Source: Nocardioides sp. Root240
GTDB lineage: Bacteria; Actinomycetota; Actinomycetes; Propionibacteriales; Nocardioidaceae
Length of the DNA: 64,000 nt
Assembly (NCBI RefSeq): GCF_001428825.1
Contig: NZ_LMIT01000001.1
Location: forward strand, 428,440-492,439
Direction of reading: 5' to 3'
The notes beneath the pieces were generated by a model. That model was not told the origin of the DNA. It searched no databases and worked only from the letters and a program-made list of their open reading frames with translations. This document shows, in pieces, positions 12,157 to 23,601 of this stretch (position 1 is its first letter; each line of letters starts with the position of its first letter). The position numbers and the translations under genes were made by a program.

Positions 12157-13794
12157 TCAGCCCCGCTTCTGCTTGACGATCTGCTCCTGCTCGAGCTCGT
12201 CGTCAGCAAGCGCACCGGCCTCGGGCTCGTGCCCGACCTTGATGCTGTTGCCCTCGGAGGTCTCGAACTGGTTCAGGAAGGAGTCGTAGGCGGCGACCAG
12301 GCCGTCCTCGTCCTCGAACTTCTGCGTCTCGCGGATCGCGGCGAGGAGACCCTCGTGCGAACGACGCAGGTAGTCGAGGAACTCGTGCTCGAAGCGCAGC
12401 ACGTCGCCGGTCGGGACGGCGTCCAGCTTGCCGCTGGTGCCCAGCCACAGGGAGACGGTCATCTCCTCGAGCGGGTACGGCGAGTAGGCCGGCTGCTTGA
12501 GCAGCGCCATCAGCCGCTGGCCGCGGGCCAGCTGCTGCTTCGACGCGGCGTCGAGGTCGGAGGCGAACATCGCGAAGGCCTCCATGGCGCGGTACTGCGC
12601 CAGGTCGACCTTGAGCGAGCCGGTGACGGCCTTCATCGCCTTCGTCATCGCGGAACCACCGACACGGGACACCGAGATGCCGACGTCGATGGCCGGGCGC
12701 TGGTTGGCCGCGAACAGGTCCGACTGCAGGAAGATCTGGCCGTCGGTGATCGAGATGACGTTGGTCGGGATGAACGCCGAGACGTCGTTGGCCTTGGTCT
12801 CGATGATCGGCAGACCCGTCATCGAGCCGGCGCCGAGCTCGTCGGACAGCTTCGCGCAACGCTCCAGCAGGCGGGAGTGCAGGTAGAAGACGTCACCCGG
12901 GTACGCCTCACGGCCCGGCGGGCGACGCAGCAGCAGCGACACGGCACGGTAGGCCTCGGCCTGCTTGGTCAGGTCGTCGAACACGATGAGGACGTGCTGG
13001 CCGGCGTACATCCAGTGCTGGCCGATCGCCGAACCGGTGTAGGGGGCGAGGTACTTGAAGCCCGCACTGTCGGACGCCGGAGCCGCCACGATGGTGGTGT
13101 ACTCCAGGGCGCCGGCCTCCTCGAGGGCACCACGCACGGAGGCGATGGTCGAGCCCTTCTGGCCGATGGCGACGTAGATGCAGCGGACCTGCTTGGTCGG
13201 GTCGCCCGACTCCCAGTTCTGCTTCTGGTTGATGATCGTGTCGATCGCGACCGTGGTCTTGCCGGTGGCGCGGTCACCGATGATCAGCTGGCGCTGGCCA
13301 CGGCCGATCGGGGTCATCGAGTCGATCGCCTTGATGCCGGTGGCGAGCGGCTCGTGGACCGACTTGCGCGACATGACGCCGGGAGCCTGCAGCTCGAGGG
13401 CGCGGCGACCGTCGGTGGCGATCTCGCCCAGGCCGTCGATCGGCTTGCCGAGCGGGTCGACCACGCGGCCGAGGTAGCCCTCGCCCACGGGCACCGAGAG
13501 GATCTCGCCGGTACGGCGGACCGTCTGGCCCTCCTCGATCTTGTCGAAGTCACCGAGGACGACGACACCGATCTCGCGGTCCTCGAGGTTCAGCGCGAGG
13601 CCGAGCGTGCCGTCCTCGAACTCGAGGAGCTCGTTGGCCATGGCCGACGGGAGACCCGACACGCGGGCGATGCCGTCACCGGCGGAGGCGACGGTGCCGA
13701 CCTCTTCCTTGCTCGCGGCCCCGGGCTCGAAGTCCGCGACGTACTTCGCGAGGGCGTCGCGGATCTCGTCCGGACGGATGGAGAGTTCCGTCAT
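12157..13794 (-). CDS. atpA: F1Fo ATP synthase subunit alpha
   Basis: A 545-residue non-catalytic nucleotide-binding alpha subunit. The P loop is [13 protein letters not shown] and later segments include [16 protein letters not shown] and [22 protein letters not shown]. The C-terminus carries an acidic/charged tail ([18 protein letters not shown]) that is longer than in E. coli, as is usual in actinobacteria. The atpH-atpA gap is 60 bp. Confidence 0.98.
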   Translation of the reverse strand: MTELSIRPDEIRDALAKYVADFEPGAASKEEVGTVASAGDGIARVSGLPSAMANELLEFEDGTLGLALNLEDREIGVVVLGDFDKIEEGQTVRRTGEILSVPVGEGYLGRVVDPLGKPIDGLGEIATDGRRALELQAPGVMSRKSVHEPLATGIKAIDSMTPIGRGQRQLIIGDRATGKTTVAIDTIINQKQNWESGDPTKQVRCIYVAIGQKGSTIASVRGALEEAGALEYTTIVAAPASDSAGFKYLAPYTGSAIGQHWMYAGQHVLIVFDDLTKQAEAYRAVSLLLRRPPGREAYPGDVFYLHSRLLERCAKLSDELGAGSMTGLPIIETKANDVSAFIPTNVISITDGQIFLQSDLFAANQRPAIDVGISVSRVGGSAMTKAMKAVTGSLKVDLAQYRAMEAFAMFASDLDAASKQQLARGQRLMALLKQPAYSPYPLEEMTVSLWLGTSGKLDAVPTGDVLRFEHEFLDYLRRSHEGLLAAIRETQKFEDEDGLVAAYDSFLNQFETSEGNSIKVGHEPEAGALADDELEQEQIVKQKRG

Positions 13795-13854
13795 CTCAGG
13801 TGCCTTCTCTCTTCTCTACAGCTGTGAAGTCGTGGGTGTGGGTGCCGCGCGGCG

Positions 13855-14660
13855 TCAGCCGGCGATCTTCCGGCGGGCGTCGTCGAGGCGGCTGACGACG
13901 GTGCCATCGATGACGTCATCGCCGATCTCCACGCGGAGGCCGCCGAGGACCTGCGGGTCGATGACGATGTTGAGGTGGACCGGGCGGCCGTACTGCGCGG
14001 CGAGCGCAGAGGCGAGCCGCTGCTGGTCGGCGTCGGCCAGGGCGCGGGCGACGTGGACGGTGGCCACGCTCTCCCCCTGCACCTGCGCGGCGGTGCGCTC
14101 GTAGTCCTCGAGCGCGGCCACCACGGTCCGGTAGGAGCCGGACAGCGCCTGTCGGAGCAGCTGGAGCGTCGCGGCCAGGACCTTGCCGCCGAAGAGGGTC
14201 TCGAGGAGACCGCCCTTGTCGGCGGCGGAGCGGACCGGGTCGGACAGCGCGTTGCGCAGGTCGCTGTCAGCGGTGATGAGCTGGCGCACGCCGAACAGCT
14301 CGTCCACCAGGGTCGCGCCCTGGAGACCGACCGAACGGACGGTCGCCACCACACCGAGCTGCTCGAGCGCGTCCGCGAGGTCGCGGGTGCGCGTCCAGCG
14401 GCGGCCGGCAGCGTCACGGAGCAGGCCGAGCGTCGCCGCGTCGACCTTGCCCGTGAAGAGGTCGCCCACCAGGCCCGTGCGGGCCTCGGCCGGCACCGAC
14501 TGGTCGGTGACGACACGGCGCAGGGCTGCCTCGGTCCGGAAGGCACCCGCGGCGGAGAACAGGTCTCCCGCCACGGTTGCCGCGGACGCCTCGGCCACCC
14601 CACCGACCTGGTCGGTGAGGGCAGCCATGGCGTCGGCGGAGGCGCCGCGGAAGGACACCA

Positions 14661-14661
<1 letters not shown>
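13855..14661 (-). CDS. atpH: F1Fo ATP synthase subunit delta
   Basis: A 268-residue delta subunit linking F1 to the peripheral stalk. The C-terminal signature GGLRVEIGDDVIDGTV and SRLDDARRKIAG is clear. The roughly 90 extra N-terminal residues compared with E. coli delta are normal for actinobacteria. Its ATG overlaps the atpF stop codon by one base (TGATG), giving tight coupling. Confidence 0.95.
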
Positions 14662-15233
<572 letters not shown>

Positions 15234-15269
15234 CTAGATCTCGTGGTGACGGGAGGAGGCCGGTTCGGC

Positions 15270-16350
<1,081 letters not shown>

Positions 16351-16366
16351 CAGGTCTCCTCTGTGT

Positions 16367-16612
16367 TCACTGCTCGTCGGTGCTGTCGGGCTTGGGGCTG
16401 TTGGGCGGTTCCGGTGGATCCACGCGGAACCGTGCGGCTGTCTGGAAGATCCCCAGCGCAGCACCCGCGAGGATGCCCACCGCAACGAGGAACGTGGTGC
16501 CCAGCCAGCGGTCCAGCAGCCACCCCGCGAAGCCGTAGAAGGCGACCCCGGCGACGATGTAGCCGAACGCATGCCACGGATCGCCCTTGGGCTTCTCCTC
16601 GGGCTGACTCAT
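16367..16612 (-). CDS. AtpZ/AtpI-like small membrane protein
   Basis: An 81-residue protein with two predicted membrane helices (FGYIVAGVAFYGFAGWLLD and FLVAVGILAGAALGIFQTA) and a Pro/Asp-rich tail. This matches the AtpZ-type putative F1Fo assembly factor found between atpI and atpB. The ATG at 16612 starts MSQPEEKPK. It lies 16 bp before atpB. Confidence 0.82.
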   Translation of the reverse strand: MSQPEEKPKGDPWHAFGYIVAGVAFYGFAGWLLDRWLGTTFLVAVGILAGAALGIFQTAARFRVDPPEPPNSPKPDSTDEQ

Positions 16613-16642
16613 TGCGCCCCGGACAATAGCAGCAGCCACGGG

Positions 16643-17089
16643 TCATCGCGCACCGCCCTCGGACCGGGTGGACGGCACGGTCTCGAACGCCGGGATCCGC
16701 GCGGTCGTGGCCAGCAGGATCTGGACGGTCATCCACACGAAGGCACCCACGATGATGGCGATGCCGACCCAGGTGCTGTCGATCTCGTCGTCCAGCAGAC
16801 CGGAGGTGTTGAGGGCGACGAAGACCAGCGCCATGGCCGCGACCTGGAAGGTGTAGGTGACCATCGCGAAGAGCAGCGAGGCCGCGGGCATGAGCCGGGC
16901 CACCGCCTCGACGGCGAAGGAGCCGAAGGCGAAGACGCCGACGGCGATCACTCCCCCGACCGCGGCGCCGAGCGCCGCCGACTCACCGGAGACGAGTGCG
17001 GCCACCAGGACGAGGCCCGCTGCGGCGACCGCGGCCACGAGGGCCGCACGGGTCACCACGCGGTGGGTCCGGGTGTCGGTCGTCATCAT
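16643..17089 (-). CDS. atpI: ATP synthase subunit I (assembly factor)
   Basis: A 148-residue protein with four predicted membrane helices, first gene of the atp operon. Known AtpI proteins help assemble the c ring; this role is from family knowledge. Two tandem ATG codons are present at the start (17089 and 17086) with no clear ribosome binding site. A CRP/GlxR-like palindrome lies about 60 bp upstream. Confidence 0.82.
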   Translation of the reverse strand: MMTTDTRTHRVVTRAALVAAVAAAGLVLVAALVSGESAALGAAVGGVIAVGVFAFGSFAVEAVARLMPAASLLFAMVTYTFQVAAMALVFVALNTSGLLDDEIDSTWVGIAIIVGAFVWMTVQILLATTARIPAFETVPSTRSEGGAR

Positions 17090-17147
17090 CGGCGGCCGTT
17101 CTGCTCGTTGCGGTCGTCGGCCCGGAAGAGGGAGCCCTCCGGGAGTT

Positions 17148-17163
17148 CGTGAAAGTTATCACA
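17148..17163. promoter_or_regulatory. CRP/GlxR-like operator upstream of the atp operon
   Basis: On the minus strand the site reads TGTGATAACTTTCACG, matching TGTGA-N6-TCAC of the CRP/FNR family recognised by GlxR/Crp-type cAMP regulators in actinobacteria. It overlaps the last codons of wecA and lies 59 bp before atpI. The internal TGATAACT could also act as an extended -10 element. Confidence 0.5.
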
Positions 17164-18382
17164 AAGTCCCGGACGGGTCCGAATCGGGGGTTCCCGCCTC
17201 GTCCGGCACGGGTTCCAGGAGCGGCTCCCCCGCAGGCTCGAGCGCCTGCTCGAGCACCTGGTCCACGAGCGGTGCGTTGACCAGCGGCAGCGCGAAGGTG
17301 AGGCCCACGGTGACCACGAAGCTGGCACCGAGGACCCCCCACACGACCGGGCCGGTGAACAGGCTGGCCACCACGACGCTGAACGCGATCAGGCCGGCCC
17401 AGAGCCACATGATGATGACCGCGCGGCGGTGGGAGTGGCCGATCTCGAGCAGGCGGTGGTGCAGGTGCTGCTTGTCGGGGGCGAACGGCGAGCGTCCGGC
17501 CCGCGTGCGTCGTACGACGGCGAGGACCAGGTCCGCGAGCGGCACGATCATGATCAGGATCGGCAGCGCCACGGGCAGCAGCACGGGGAGCAGGCTCGAG
17601 CGGCTGCCGTCGGCGCCCTGGGTGAGGTCGCCGGGCGCGAACTGGGTGGTCACCGTGATCGCGGTGGCCGAGAGGACCAGCCCGATCAGCATCGAGCCGC
17701 TGTCGCCCATGAACACCCGCGCCGGGTGGAAGTTGTGGACCAGGAAGCCGGCGCAGGAGCCGGCGAGCGCGGCCGAGAGCAGCGCACCCGTGGTGGCCAG
17801 GGTGACGTCGTTGAGGAAGGCCAGCGAGTAGCAGAAGAGGAAGAAGGCGGCGGCACTGATGCCGATGACGCCCGCCGCGAGCCCGTCGAGGCCGTCGATG
17901 AAGTTCACCGCGTTGACGGTGGCGACCACGATGAACGCGGTCAGCAGCGCGCCCTGCCCGGCGTCGAGGGAGAACACCTCGCCGGTGGACTGGTAGAAGT
18001 AGCGGAACTGGATGCCGGCGTACACGAGGATGCCGACGGCGAGCACCTGGCCGCCGAACTTGGTGAGGGCGTCGAGGTCGATGATGTCGTCGACGACGCC
18101 CACCGCGCAGACCAGCGAGCCGGCGACCAGCACGGCCAGCGCGTCGTCGAAGACGAACGGGCTCGCGTCGCCGAGGAAGGGCAGCACCTTGGCGACGAGG
18201 TACGCCGCCCAGAGCCCCCCGAGCATCGCCAGCCCCCCGAGGTAGGGCACCGGCTCCGCGTGGACGTCGCGGTCGCGGACCTTCGCGACCGCGCCGGTAC
18301 GCACCGCGATCTCCCGGGCGACGACCGTCAGCAGGTAGGTGACGACGGTCGCGACCAGGAAGACGAGGAGGTACTCACGCAT
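17159..18382 (-). CDS. wecA: Undecaprenyl/decaprenyl-phosphate GlcNAc-1-phosphate transferase, WecA-like
   Basis: A 407-residue polytopic glycosyl-1-phosphate transferase of the MraY/WecA family, predicted to load a UDP-linked amino sugar phosphate onto polyprenyl phosphate as the first step of a cell-wall polymer linkage unit. Visible motifs are VVDDIIDLDALTKFGGQ, NAVNFIDGLDGLAAG and HNFHPARVFMGDSGS. The position between sua5 and atpI resembles the mycobacterial arrangement, where the gene is wecA/rfe. It overlaps sua5 by 8 bp. Confidence 0.9.
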   Translation of the reverse strand: MREYLLVFLVATVVTYLLTVVAREIAVRTGAVAKVRDRDVHAEPVPYLGGLAMLGGLWAAYLVAKVLPFLGDASPFVFDDALAVLVAGSLVCAVGVVDDIIDLDALTKFGGQVLAVGILVYAGIQFRYFYQSTGEVFSLDAGQGALLTAFIVVATVNAVNFIDGLDGLAAGVIGISAAAFFLFCYSLAFLNDVTLATTGALLSAALAGSCAGFLVHNFHPARVFMGDSGSMLIGLVLSATAITVTTQFAPGDLTQGADGSRSSLLPVLLPVALPILIMIVPLADLVLAVVRRTRAGRSPFAPDKQHLHHRLLEIGHSHRRAVIIMWLWAGLIAFSVVVASLFTGPVVWGVLGASFVVTVGLTFALPLVNAPLVDQVLEQALEPAGEPLLEPVPDEAGTPDSDPSGTL

Positions 18383-19046
18383 CTGTGGGCTCGGTCTCCA
18401 CCGTCAGCTCGAGGTCGGCGAGCACGGCGTCGATGTCCTCGACCGGGATCGCCCCGGCCCGGAGCAGGCGCGGCCGCTCCCCCGTCGCGTCGATGATCGT
18501 GGAGGCGACACCGCCGGGGGCGGCGCCACCGTCGACGACGACGTCGACCGCGGCGCCCAGCATCTCGATCGCCTCGTCGGCATCCTGCGCGGCCGGCTGC
18601 CCGGTGATGTTCGCCGAGGTCACCGCGAGCGGGCCGGTGCGGTCGAGCAGGGCGCGGGCGAGGTCGTGGTCGGGCATCCGGATGGCGACCGTGCCCCGGG
18701 TCTCGCCCAGGTCCCACTGCAGCGAGGGCTGCTGGTGGCACACGATCGTGAGGGCTCCCGGCCAGAACTCGGCGACCAGCGGGGCGACGTACGCCGGCAC
18801 CTTGGTCGCGAGTGCCTCGAGGGTGCCCTTGGTGCCGACCAGCACGGGCGGCGGCATCTCGCGGCCACGGCCCTTCGCTGCCAGCAGCCGGCTCACGGCG
18901 TCGGGGTCGAAGGCGTCCGCACCGACGCCGTAGACCGTGTCGGTGGGGAGCACGACCAGGCGGCCACGGCGCACGGCCTGGCTGGCAGCATCGAGCGCGG
19001 CCTCGCGCTCCTCGTCGGTCTCGGTCGGGAACCGCTCGGCAGTCAC
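18375..19046 (-). CDS. sua5: L-threonylcarbamoyladenylate synthase (Sua5/YwlC/YrdC)
   Basis: A 223-residue enzyme making threonylcarbamoyl-AMP from threonine, bicarbonate and ATP for the t6A modification of tRNAs. The YrdC-type core includes GRLVVLPTDTVYGVGADAF, LAAKGRGREMPPP, and PLAVTSANITGQPA. The GTG at 19046 is preceded by GGGAGG. It sits between prmC and wecA, in the same order as in mycobacteria. Confidence 0.92.
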   Translation of the reverse strand: MTAERFPTETDEEREAALDAASQAVRRGRLVVLPTDTVYGVGADAFDPDAVSRLLAAKGRGREMPPPVLVGTKGTLEALATKVPAYVAPLVAEFWPGALTIVCHQQPSLQWDLGETRGTVAIRMPDHDLARALLDRTGPLAVTSANITGQPAAQDADEAIEMLGAAVDVVVDGGAAPGGVASTIIDATGERPRLLRAGAIPVEDIDAVLADLELTVETEPTDA

Positions 19047-19077
19047 GACGTCATCCTCCCATCGTCGGGGTCGGGGG

Positions 19078-19926
19078 TCAGGGGCGGCGTGCCGTGAGGT
19101 ACCGCGGGCGGTCGGCGAGGTCGCGGTGGTCGCGGACCTCCGACCAGCGGCCGTCACGGCTGAACACGGCGGGAGCGGACTCGCCCTGGGCGTCGGCGTG
19201 CTCGACCCCGACGACACCGCCGGGGACCAGCAGGAGCAGGCCACGCTCGGCGATCACGCGGATCGCGTCGAGGCCGTCGTCGCCGGAGAAGAGGGCCAGG
19301 TGCGGGTCGTGGTCGCGGGCCTCGACGGCGACCGACTCCCACGCCTCGAGGGGGACGTACGGCGGGTTGCTCACCAGCACGTGGACCTGGCCCGCGAGGT
19401 CGTCGAACGCGGTGGCCAGGTCGCCGAGGCGGAGGTCGACGCCGGTGCCGGTGAGGTTGCGCTCGGCCCACGCGTGCGCGTCGGGGTCCAGCTCGACCGC
19501 GTGCACCCGCGCCTCGGGGACCTCGTCGGCGATGCTGCGCGCGATGACGCCAGAACCCGTGCAGAGGTCGACCACGACCGGGGTCTCCCCCGCCCCGAGC
19601 ACCTCGCGGGCGCGGTCGATCGCCCAGCCGGCGAGCAGCTCGGTCTCCGGACGCGGCACGAAGACGCCGGGGCCGACCGCGACCTCGACGTAACGGAAGG
19701 CGGCGGAGCCGAGGAGGTGCTGGAGCGGCTCACGGGCGGCGCGGCGGGCGACCAGGTCGTCGTACCGCTGCTGCTGGAGGGGGTCGACACCGTCGACGAG
19801 GAGGAGCCGGCCCCGCGTGGTGCCGAGGACGTGGGCGAGCAGCTCGGCGGCGTCGTGGTCGGGGCTGGCCACGCCGGCCGCGGCGAGGCGTCCCGAGGCG
19901 TCGTGGACCAGCTGCCGGGCACTCAT
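19078..19926 (-). CDS. prmC: Peptide chain release factor N5-glutamine methyltransferase
   Basis: A 282-residue SAM-dependent methyltransferase that methylates the GGQ glutamine of release factors. It has an N-terminal helical domain, the SAM site VVDLCTGSGVIA, and the catalytic NPPY motif (VSNPPYVPLEAW). The ATG at 19926 has GAGGAG upstream and lies 5 bp after the prfA stop, so enzyme and substrate are co-expressed. Confidence 0.95.
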   Translation of the reverse strand: MSARQLVHDASGRLAAAGVASPDHDAAELLAHVLGTTRGRLLLVDGVDPLQQQRYDDLVARRAAREPLQHLLGSAAFRYVEVAVGPGVFVPRPETELLAGWAIDRAREVLGAGETPVVVDLCTGSGVIARSIADEVPEARVHAVELDPDAHAWAERNLTGTGVDLRLGDLATAFDDLAGQVHVLVSNPPYVPLEAWESVAVEARDHDPHLALFSGDDGLDAIRVIAERGLLLLVPGGVVGVEHADAQGESAPAVFSRDGRWSEVRDHRDLADRPRYLTARRP

Positions 19927-19931
19927 GCCGC

Positions 19932-21005
19932 TCACTCCTCGAGCGCGGCCAGCCGGGCGGCCATGTCGGTCTCGACGCACGAGTCGAGGACCGGCTGGAG
20001 GTCGCCGTCGAGGACCTGGTCGAGGTTGTAGGACTTGTAGCCCGTGCGGTGGTCGGAGATCCGGTTCTCCGGGAAGTTGTAGGTGCGGATCCGCTCCGAG
20101 CGGTCGACCGTACGGACCTGGCTGCGGCGGGCGTCGCTGGCCTCGGCGTCGGCGGCGTCCTGGGCGGCCTGCAGCAACCGGGCGCGCAGGATGCGCATCG
20201 CCTGCTCCTTGTTCTGCAGCTGCGACTTCTCGTTCTGGCAGCTCACCACGATGCCGGTCGGCAGGTGGGTGATCCGCACCGCCGAGTCGGTCGTGTTGAC
20301 GCTCTGCCCACCCGGGCCGGACGAGCGGAAGACGTCGATGCGCAGGTCGTTGTCGTTGATCTCGACGTCGACCTGCTCGGCCTCCGGCATGACCAGGACG
20401 CCGGCGGCGCTGGTGTGGATCCGGCCCTGCGACTCCGTCACGGGGACCCGCTGCACGCGGTGCACACCGCCCTCGTACTTGAGCAGGGCGTACGGCGTCT
20501 GGCCGGGCTCCGGGCTGCCGGTGCTCTTGACCGCCACCGTCACCGACTTGTAGCCGCCGAGGTCGGACTCGGTCGCATCGAGGATCTCGGTCTTCCAGCC
20601 CCGGCGCTCGGCGTAGCGGCTGTACATGCGCAGCAGGTCGCCCGCGAACAGCGCGCTCTCCTCGCCGCCCTCGCCGGACTTCACCTCGAGCAACGCGTCC
20701 TTGTCATCGGCCGGGTCCCGCGGGACCAGCAGCCGGCGCAGCCGCTCCGCGGCCTCCTCCTGCCGGGCGAGCAGGCCGTCGACCTCGGCGGCGAACGCGG
20801 GGTCGTCGGCCCCCAGCTCACGGGCAGCCCCGGCGTCCTCGCCGGCGTGCCGCCACTCGCGCCACGTCGCGATGATGGCGTTCAGCTCGGCGTACCGGCG
20901 GTTGAGGGTGCGCGCGAGACGGGCGTCCGCGTGGGTCTCGGGCAGCGCGAGCCGCGTCTCCAGCTCGGCATGCTCGGCGAGCATCCCCTCGACTGCCTCG
21001 AACAA
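19932..21005 (-). CDS. prfA: Peptide chain release factor 1
   Basis: A 357-residue RF1 that terminates at UAA and UAG. The GGQ motif is in [19 protein letters not shown], and the peptide anticodon region and C-terminal domain are present. The start is a TTG at 21005: GAGGAG lies 6 nt upstream and the protein then begins [16 protein letters not shown], as in RF1 families. In-frame sequence further upstream is the intergenic 80-bp repeat and rpmE in another frame, so longer versions are wrong. Confidence 0.95.
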   Translation of the reverse strand: MFEAVEGMLAEHAELETRLALPETHADARLARTLNRRYAELNAIIATWREWRHAGEDAGAARELGADDPAFAAEVDGLLARQEEAAERLRRLLVPRDPADDKDALLEVKSGEGGEESALFAGDLLRMYSRYAERRGWKTEILDATESDLGGYKSVTVAVKSTGSPEPGQTPYALLKYEGGVHRVQRVPVTESQGRIHTSAAGVLVMPEAEQVDVEINDNDLRIDVFRSSGPGGQSVNTTDSAVRITHLPTGIVVSCQNEKSQLQNKEQAMRILRARLLQAAQDAADAEASDARRSQVRTVDRSERIRTYNFPENRISDHRTGYKSYNLDQVLDGDLQPVLDSCVETDMAARLAALEE

Positions 21006-21030
21006 CCTGGGCTCCTCTGTGACGGTGCAT

Positions 21031-21110
21031 GAATCCCCGCTCCGGCGGGGATTCCGGCGGTTGTCGACGGTTGCAACGGCCACGAACCGCTGGAGAACGT
21101 CACCAACCCC
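21031..21110 (-). repeat. 80-bp dispersed intergenic repeat, copy 1
   Basis: Read on the minus strand this 80-bp block matches 57869-57948 at 71 of 80 positions without gaps. The last 20 bases form a perfect hairpin, GAATCCCC (21031-21038) with GGGGATTC (21047-21054), and a second hairpin is based on GCGGTT with AACCGC. It lies between rpmE and prfA, 25 bp upstream of the prfA start. Confidence 0.75.
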
Positions 21111-21128
21111 TGGGGACAAAATGACGAA

Positions 21129-21161
21129 CGCCGGTCCACCCCGGGAAGGGACGGACCGGCG
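21129..21161 (-). terminator. Hairpin downstream of rpmE
   Basis: CGCCGGTCC (21129-21137) pairs perfectly with GGACCGGCG (21153-21161). It begins 11 bp after the rpmE stop codon on the minus strand and has no T-run, as is common for actinobacterial terminators. Confidence 0.5.
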
Positions 21162-21172
21162 CTCGGAGGCAG

Positions 21173-21388
21173 CTACTTCTTGGCAGCCTTGGCGTAGCGG
21201 GCCTCGAAGCGGGCGACGCGGCCGCCGGTGTCGAGGATCTTCTGCTTGCCGGTGTAGAACGGGTGGCACTGCGAGCAGACGTCGGCGTGGATCGAGCCGG
21301 AGGTCGCGGTGCTGCGCGTGGTGAACGAGGCGCCACAGGTGCAGGTCACCTGGGTCACGACGTAGTCGGGGTGGATGTCCTTCTTCAT
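21173..21388 (-). CDS. rpmE: 50S ribosomal protein L31, zinc-binding type
   Basis: A 71-residue ribosomal protein of the zinc-containing (C+) L31 type, with two cysteine pairs in CTCGASF and [12 protein letters not shown]. The ATG at 21388 ([10 protein letters not shown]) is the usual L31 start. It lies between rho and prfA as in many actinobacteria. A zinc-free paralogue used in starvation would have to be elsewhere in the genome. Confidence 0.96.
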   Translation of the reverse strand: MKKDIHPDYVVTQVTCTCGASFTTRSTATSGSIHADVCSQCHPFYTGKQKILDTGGRVARFEARYAKAAKK

Positions 21389-21471
21389 GGGTTGTCCTCT
21401 CAAAGGGGCCCGGGTCGTCGCGCGGGGTGCGGACGTGAACCGGAGCCAACGGGAGATCCTACGGCGAGATC

Positions 21472-21503
21472 CCTCAGCTCCCCAAACCTTCGGGGAGCCG
21501 AGG
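21472..21503 (-). terminator. Hairpin downstream of rho
   Basis: GCTCCCC (21477-21483) pairs with GGGGAGC (21492-21498), extended outward by CCTC/GAGG with one bulge. It starts 12 bp after the rho stop codon. It may end rho mRNA or partially attenuate transcription into rpmE. Confidence 0.45.
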
Positions 21504-21515
21504 ATGTTCCCGACG

Positions 21516-23399
21516 TCAGCGTCGCTCGAGCTTGACCAGCAGCTCGTAGTTGGTGGCGCTGTTGCGCACCATGCCGAGGAGCTGCTCGAGCGCGGTCGCG
21601 GCGTCCTTGCCGGCGAGCTCGGTGCGCAGCGAACCGAGCACCGTCAGCTCCTCCGGCGTCAGCAGCTGGTCCTCGCGGCGGGTGCCGGAGGCAGCGATGT
21701 CGACGGCCGGCTCGAGGCCCCGGTCCGCGAGCTCGCGGCTCAGCTGCAGGCGCAGGTTGTCGGTGCCGGCGAGCTCCTCCAGGACGGCCTCGTCCATCTT
21801 CGAGCCGTCGTCGAGGCCGGTGGCCAGGATGGTCAGCGAGCCGCCGTTGTCGATGTTGCGCGCGGCACCGAACAGCTTCTTGGGCGGGTACAGCGCGGCG
21901 GCGTCGACGCCGCCGGGCAGGATCCGACCGCTGGCGGGAGCCGTCAGGTTGTAGGCACGGCCGAGGCGGGTCAGGCCGTCGATCAGTACGACGACGTCGT
22001 GGCCCAGCTCGACGAGGCGCTTCGCGCGCTCGATGGCCAGCTCGGCGAGCGTCGTGTGGTCGGTGGCCGGGCGGTCGAAGGTGCTCGCGACGACCTCGCC
22101 CTTGACGGCACGCTGGAAGTCGGTGACCTCCTCCGGACGCTCGTCGATCAGCACGACCATCAGGTGGCACTCGGGGTTGTTGGCCGTGATGGCGTTCGCG
22201 ATCGCCTGCACCGTCGCGGTCTTGCCCGCGTCGCTCGGTGCCAGGATCAGGCCGCGCTGGCCCTTGCCCACCGGGGCGACCAGGTCGATGACCCGGCCGA
22301 CGACGGCGTCGGAGCCGGTCTCGAGCCGCAGCCGCTCGGTCGGCGAGACCGGGGTGAGCTTCTCGAACTCGACGCGGACCTTGGCCTGCTCGGGGTCGAC
22401 CCCGTTGACGGTCTCGATCCGGACCATCGGGTTGAACTTCTCGCGCCGCTCGCCCTCACGGGGCTGGCGGACCTGGCCGACGATGGCGTCGCCCCGGCGC
22501 AGGCCGTACTTGCGCACCATCGACAGCGACAGGTAGACGTCGTCGACGCCGGCGAGGTAGCCGCTCGTACGGACGAAGGCGTAGTTGTCGAGCACGTCGA
22601 GGATGCCGGCGGCCGGCACGAGGACGTCGTCCTCGCGGACCTCGGTGTCGGGCTCGCGGCCGGTCCGGGCGGTGCGCTCGCGGTCGCGGCCACGGCGGCG
22701 ACGGTTGCGGCGGCTGCCGCCCTCGCCACCCTCGCCGTCGTCGTCACCGTCGTCGTCGGCGTGGCGGGACTCGTCCTGCTTGGGCGGGTTCTGGTTCTGG
22801 CCGCCCTGGGCGTTCTGGTTCTGCGGGCCCTTCTGCTGGTTGGCCTGGTTGCCCTGCTTCTGGCCACCCTGGTTGCCCTGCTGGTTGCCCTGCTGGTTGC
22901 CCTGGCGCTGCTTCGGGTTCTGCTGGTTGCCCTGACGGTTCTGCTGGGGCTGGTCCTTCTTGTCCTGCTGGTCCTTCTTGTCCTGCTGCTTGTCCTGCTG
23001 CTTGTCCTGCGGCTCGGCCTTGGGCTCATCGGCCTTCGGCTCGTTCTTCGGCTCGGACCTGGCAGCAGGCTTCTCGGCGCGGGGCTCGTCGGCGGGCTTG
23101 TCCGCCTTCGGCTCGGACTTCTGCTCCGCCTTCGGCTCGGACTTCTGCTCGGCCTTCGGCTCGGACTTCTCGGCGCGGGCCGAAGCACCGCCACCGGAGC
23201 CGCCGCCGGCCTGGGATGCCTTGATGGCGTCGACCAGGGCAGCCTTCTTCATGCTCCCGGCGCCCGGGATGCCCATGCCGTTGGCCATCGCCTTGAGGTC
23301 GGCGAGCAGCATGGAGTTGAGTCCACCGGCACGCTTCCTGGGTGCCTTCGCCGACGCCTGGTCGGCGGCGGCGGTGGTGGAGTCGAGGGTGTCTGTCAC
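21516..23399 (-). CDS. rho: Transcription termination factor Rho with long disordered N-terminal insertion
   Basis: A 627-residue RNA-dependent hexameric ATPase that ends transcription. Order: Rho N-terminal SAP-like domain (about 27-63), a low-complexity insertion (about 64-250), the cold-shock-type RNA-binding domain (about 257-335), and the ATPase with P loop APSDAGKT (387-394), [16 protein letters not shown], and [18 protein letters not shown]. The insertion has KSEPKAEQ repeats, then a Gln/Asn-rich stretch (132-207), then an Asp/Gly- and Arg-rich part. Such insertions are known in actinobacterial Rho, but Gln/Asn content varies. The GTG at 23399 has AAGGA upstream. About 200 bp of untranslated sequence precede it. 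Confidence 0.96.
   Translation of the reverse strand: MTDTLDSTTAAADQASAKAPRKRAGGLNSMLLADLKAMANGMGIPGAGSMKKAALVDAIKASQAGGGSGGGASARAEKSEPKAEQKSEPKAEQKSEPKADKPADEPRAEKPAARSEPKNEPKADEPKAEPQDKQQDKQQDKKDQQDKKDQPQQNRQGNQQNPKQRQGNQQGNQQGNQGGQKQGNQANQQKGPQNQNAQGGQNQNPPKQDESRHADDDGDDDGEGGEGGSRRNRRRRGRDRERTARTGREPDTEVREDDVLVPAAGILDVLDNYAFVRTSGYLAGVDDVYLSLSMVRKYGLRRGDAIVGQVRQPREGERREKFNPMVRIETVNGVDPEQAKVRVEFEKLTPVSPTERLRLETGSDAVVGRVIDLVAPVGKGQRGLILAPSDAGKTATVQAIANAITANNPECHLMVVLIDERPEEVTDFQRAVKGEVVASTFDRPATDHTTLAELAIERAKRLVELGHDVVVLIDGLTRLGRAYNLTAPASGRILPGGVDAAALYPPKKLFGAARNIDNGGSLTILATGLDDGSKMDEAVLEELAGTDNLRLQLSRELADRGLEPAVDIAASGTRREDQLLTPEELTVLGSLRTELAGKDAATALEQLLGMVRNSATNYELLVKLERR
22779..23006 (-). 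repeat. Low-complexity coding repeat in rho (Gln/Asn-rich)
   Basis: Imperfect tandem units encode QQDK and then NQQG steps (residues about 132-207 of Rho). Codon use is dominated by CAG and AAC, unlike the rest of the window. It is in frame and interrupts nothing, so it is an expansion inside the protein and not an array of another kind. Confidence 0.7.
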
Positions 23400-23529
23400 G
23401 TGAGTCCTTCCCACGTATTCATGCTCGTCCCGGTTCGCGGAGGACTCCGCGCGGGACGGCAGCTGGACGGATCCGGCACGAACGACCCTGCGGGCGAGGC
23501 CCGCGGGTCCGGCCGAGCCGGAGAAACAG

Positions 23530-23550
23530 GCACGTCCGGAGCGGACGTGC
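23530..23550 (-). terminator. Hairpin between thrB and rho
   Basis: GCACGTCCG (23530-23538) pairs perfectly with CGGACGTGC (23542-23550) around a 3-base loop. The 202-bp gap from 23400 to 23601 also has CCGGC/GCCGG next to it. It can end the hom-thrC-thrB transcript or belong to the rho 5' leader. Confidence 0.45.
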
Positions 23551-23601
23551 GGGCGCCGATGACGACGGCGCACCGTCAATGTACCACCGCGGATCGCTCG
23601 G

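Noticed and set aside
21006..21449. N-terminal extension of prfA through the intergenic repeat and rpmE
   Set aside because: The TTG at 21005 has an ideal ribosome binding site and gives the family N-terminus; the extension would read through rpmE in a wrong frame.
22779..23190. Short tandem repeats that might look like a CRISPR array or minisatellite
   Set aside because: Units are 9-24 bp, without spacers, and stay in frame as Rho codons; no cas gene is nearby.
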